Shown piece by piece: positions 63,134-64,000 of a stretch of DNA of 64,000 nucleotides (position 1 is its first letter; every line of letters begins with the position of its first letter). The DNA is from JAGLON01 sp041394985 (lineage in GTDB: Bacteria > Zixibacteria > MSB-5A5 > GN15 > JAAZOE01). Under the pieces are notes generated by a model. That model had not been told where the DNA came from. It did not search any database and was given only the letters and a program-made list of their open reading frames with translations. A program made the position numbers and the translations under genes. The DNA is taken from assembly GCA_041394985.1 (NCBI GenBank), contig JAWLBI010000001.1:1178001-1242000 (forward strand). Direction: 5' to 3'.

Positions 63134-64000
63134 ATGTCTAACGCTGCCGATGACAAGACGGAAAAACTTACTATGCCGGATCATGCACATGACAGTGGGG
63201 AGCTAGGGATATCAACCGACCGAATTGAAGTTGGAAATGTATTGGCTGAAATGGAGAAGACGCTCAACGATATCGTGAGCGACAATCCACGCATCAGTGA
63301 AGACACCGACCCGGGCAATATGCGCCTTGACGACCTCAAGGCAGTCCTGGAAATTTCACTCGCGATCAATTCGTCATTCATCCTGGAGGATATGCTTCAG
63401 GTGGTGATGGAAAAAGCGGTGGAGTTTTTATCGGCCGAGCGCGGATTTATCATGCTGCTCGACAATTCCGGAAAGCTTCAGTTCAAAACCGCGCACAACA
63501 TCCGCAAGGAAGAGACGCGCGAAGCACACTTTAAGATATCGAATTCAATAGCCAACCGCGTCGCGCAGACGGGCAAGTCCGTGTACACATCGGATGCGCA
63601 GGAAGACGAGCGGTACGCCAACCAGAAATCGGTTGTCGAGCTGCATCTTCGGTCCATCATGTGCGTGCCGTTGAAAATCAAGAATGTCGTTATCGGCATC
63701 ATTTATCTCGATAACTCATCGCAGGCCAAGCTGTTTTTGAAGTCCGACCTGTATTTATTCGAATTGTTCGCGCAGCAGGCGGCCATTGCGATTCACAACG
63801 CTCAGTTGTACAACCGCCTGAGTTGTCTCAAGCGATACAATGAAGATATCATCGAGCAATCACCGGTCGGTATTATCGTTATCGATTCCGATTACAATCT
63901 GGTGACGATAAACGATGCGAGTTTGAAGATCTTCCAGGTCAACAAGGGACAGATATCCGCTTCGGGTAACGAGGATAAGCAAGGACGTTTCATCGACATC
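63134..64000 (+). CDS. GAF-PAS signalling protein, 5' part, cut by the window edge
   Basis: The frame is open from ATG 63134 (GGTGGAGAG upstream) to the right edge, 289 codons, so the stop lies outside. A helical lead-in of ~75 residues with acidic character is followed by a GAF domain (about 85-235: AVEFLSAERGFIMLLD, VAQTGKSVYTSDAQEDERY, SIMCVPLKIKNVVIGIIYLDN) and the start of a PAS (IIEQSPVGIIVIDSDYNLVTINDASLKIF). Such proteins usually end in a sigma-54 AAA+ domain, histidine kinase or GGDEF; which one applies cannot be seen. The 63-bp gap to the previous gene is short. Confidence 0.9.
   Translation, partial: MSNAADDKTEKLTMPDHAHDSGELGISTDRIEVGNVLAEMEKTLNDIVSDNPRISEDTDPGNMRLDDLKAVLEISLAINSSFILEDMLQVVMEKAVEFLSAERGFIMLLDNSGKLQFKTAHNIRKEETREAHFKISNSIANRVAQTGKSVYTSDAQEDERYANQKSVVELHLRSIMCVPLKIKNVVIGIIYLDNSSQAKLFLKSDLYLFELFAQQAAIAIHNAQLYNRLSCLKRYNEDIIEQSPVGIIVIDSDYNLVTINDASLKIFQVNKGQISASGNEDKQGRFIDI

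Overview
The window reads as chromosome of a Gram-negative (diderm) bacterium with mid-range GC. It has lipoproteins, an RND/TolC efflux system, a predicted outer-membrane beta-barrel and a cbb3 oxidase. Several traits fit the FCB group or nearby candidate phyla such as Zixibacteria: a fused ccoNO, a one-haem CcoP, folP next to cdaA, many very long multi-PAS kinases, and envelope proteins of the DUF4097 and polymer-forming kind. That placement is inference; no rRNA or other marker is in the window.

Layout. 1-9965 (+): an efflux operon with a TolC end, a lipoprotein adaptor, an RND pump, a second RND pump fused in one 1580-residue chain to an ABC ATPase, and an ABC-2 permease. 10113-16316 (+): a PocR-PAS histidine kinase, a single-domain response regulator and a REC-PAS-GAF-PAS-PAS-kinase-REC hybrid. 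16324-24560 (-): a complete cbb3 oxidase and assembly operon (ccoI, S, NO, Q, P, G, H and a DsbD/SafE-like membrane protein), including a 58-residue ccoS. 24938-28975 (+): a 1345-residue hybrid kinase. 29080-31346 (+): a TauE-like exporter, a small membrane protein with a terminator, a nitroreductase and an unknown cysteine-rich protein.

31347-37293 is the accessory part. An intact IS481-family element with 7-bp target duplications has split an AT-rich gene whose two halves rejoin in frame. Around it lie several families of hairpin-rich dispersed repeats, one a composite element present in two inverted copies 4 kb apart, plus a POT-type transporter and a cysteine synthase-like enzyme. The G/C balance of the + strand also appears to change sign near here.

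37294-49568 (+) is a housekeeping run: tilS-hpt-ftsH-folE-folP-cdaA, then obg-dprA-ptsH-ptsI-pgi/pmi and an AhpD-like gene. 49676-53838 is an ECF sigma factor with three exported or membrane envelope proteins; two TG(A/C)AAC-N17-CGT sites suggest an autoregulated regulon. 54019-57123 is a partner-switching module (STAS antagonist, RsbW-like kinase, membrane SpoIIE-type phosphatase), followed by a Nudix hydrolase. 57694-63070 is an NtrY/NtrC-like pair and, behind a good sigma-54 promoter with an upstream palindrome, a bactofilin-like/beta-barrel fusion protein and an exported DUF4390-like protein. A GAF-PAS gene runs off the right edge.
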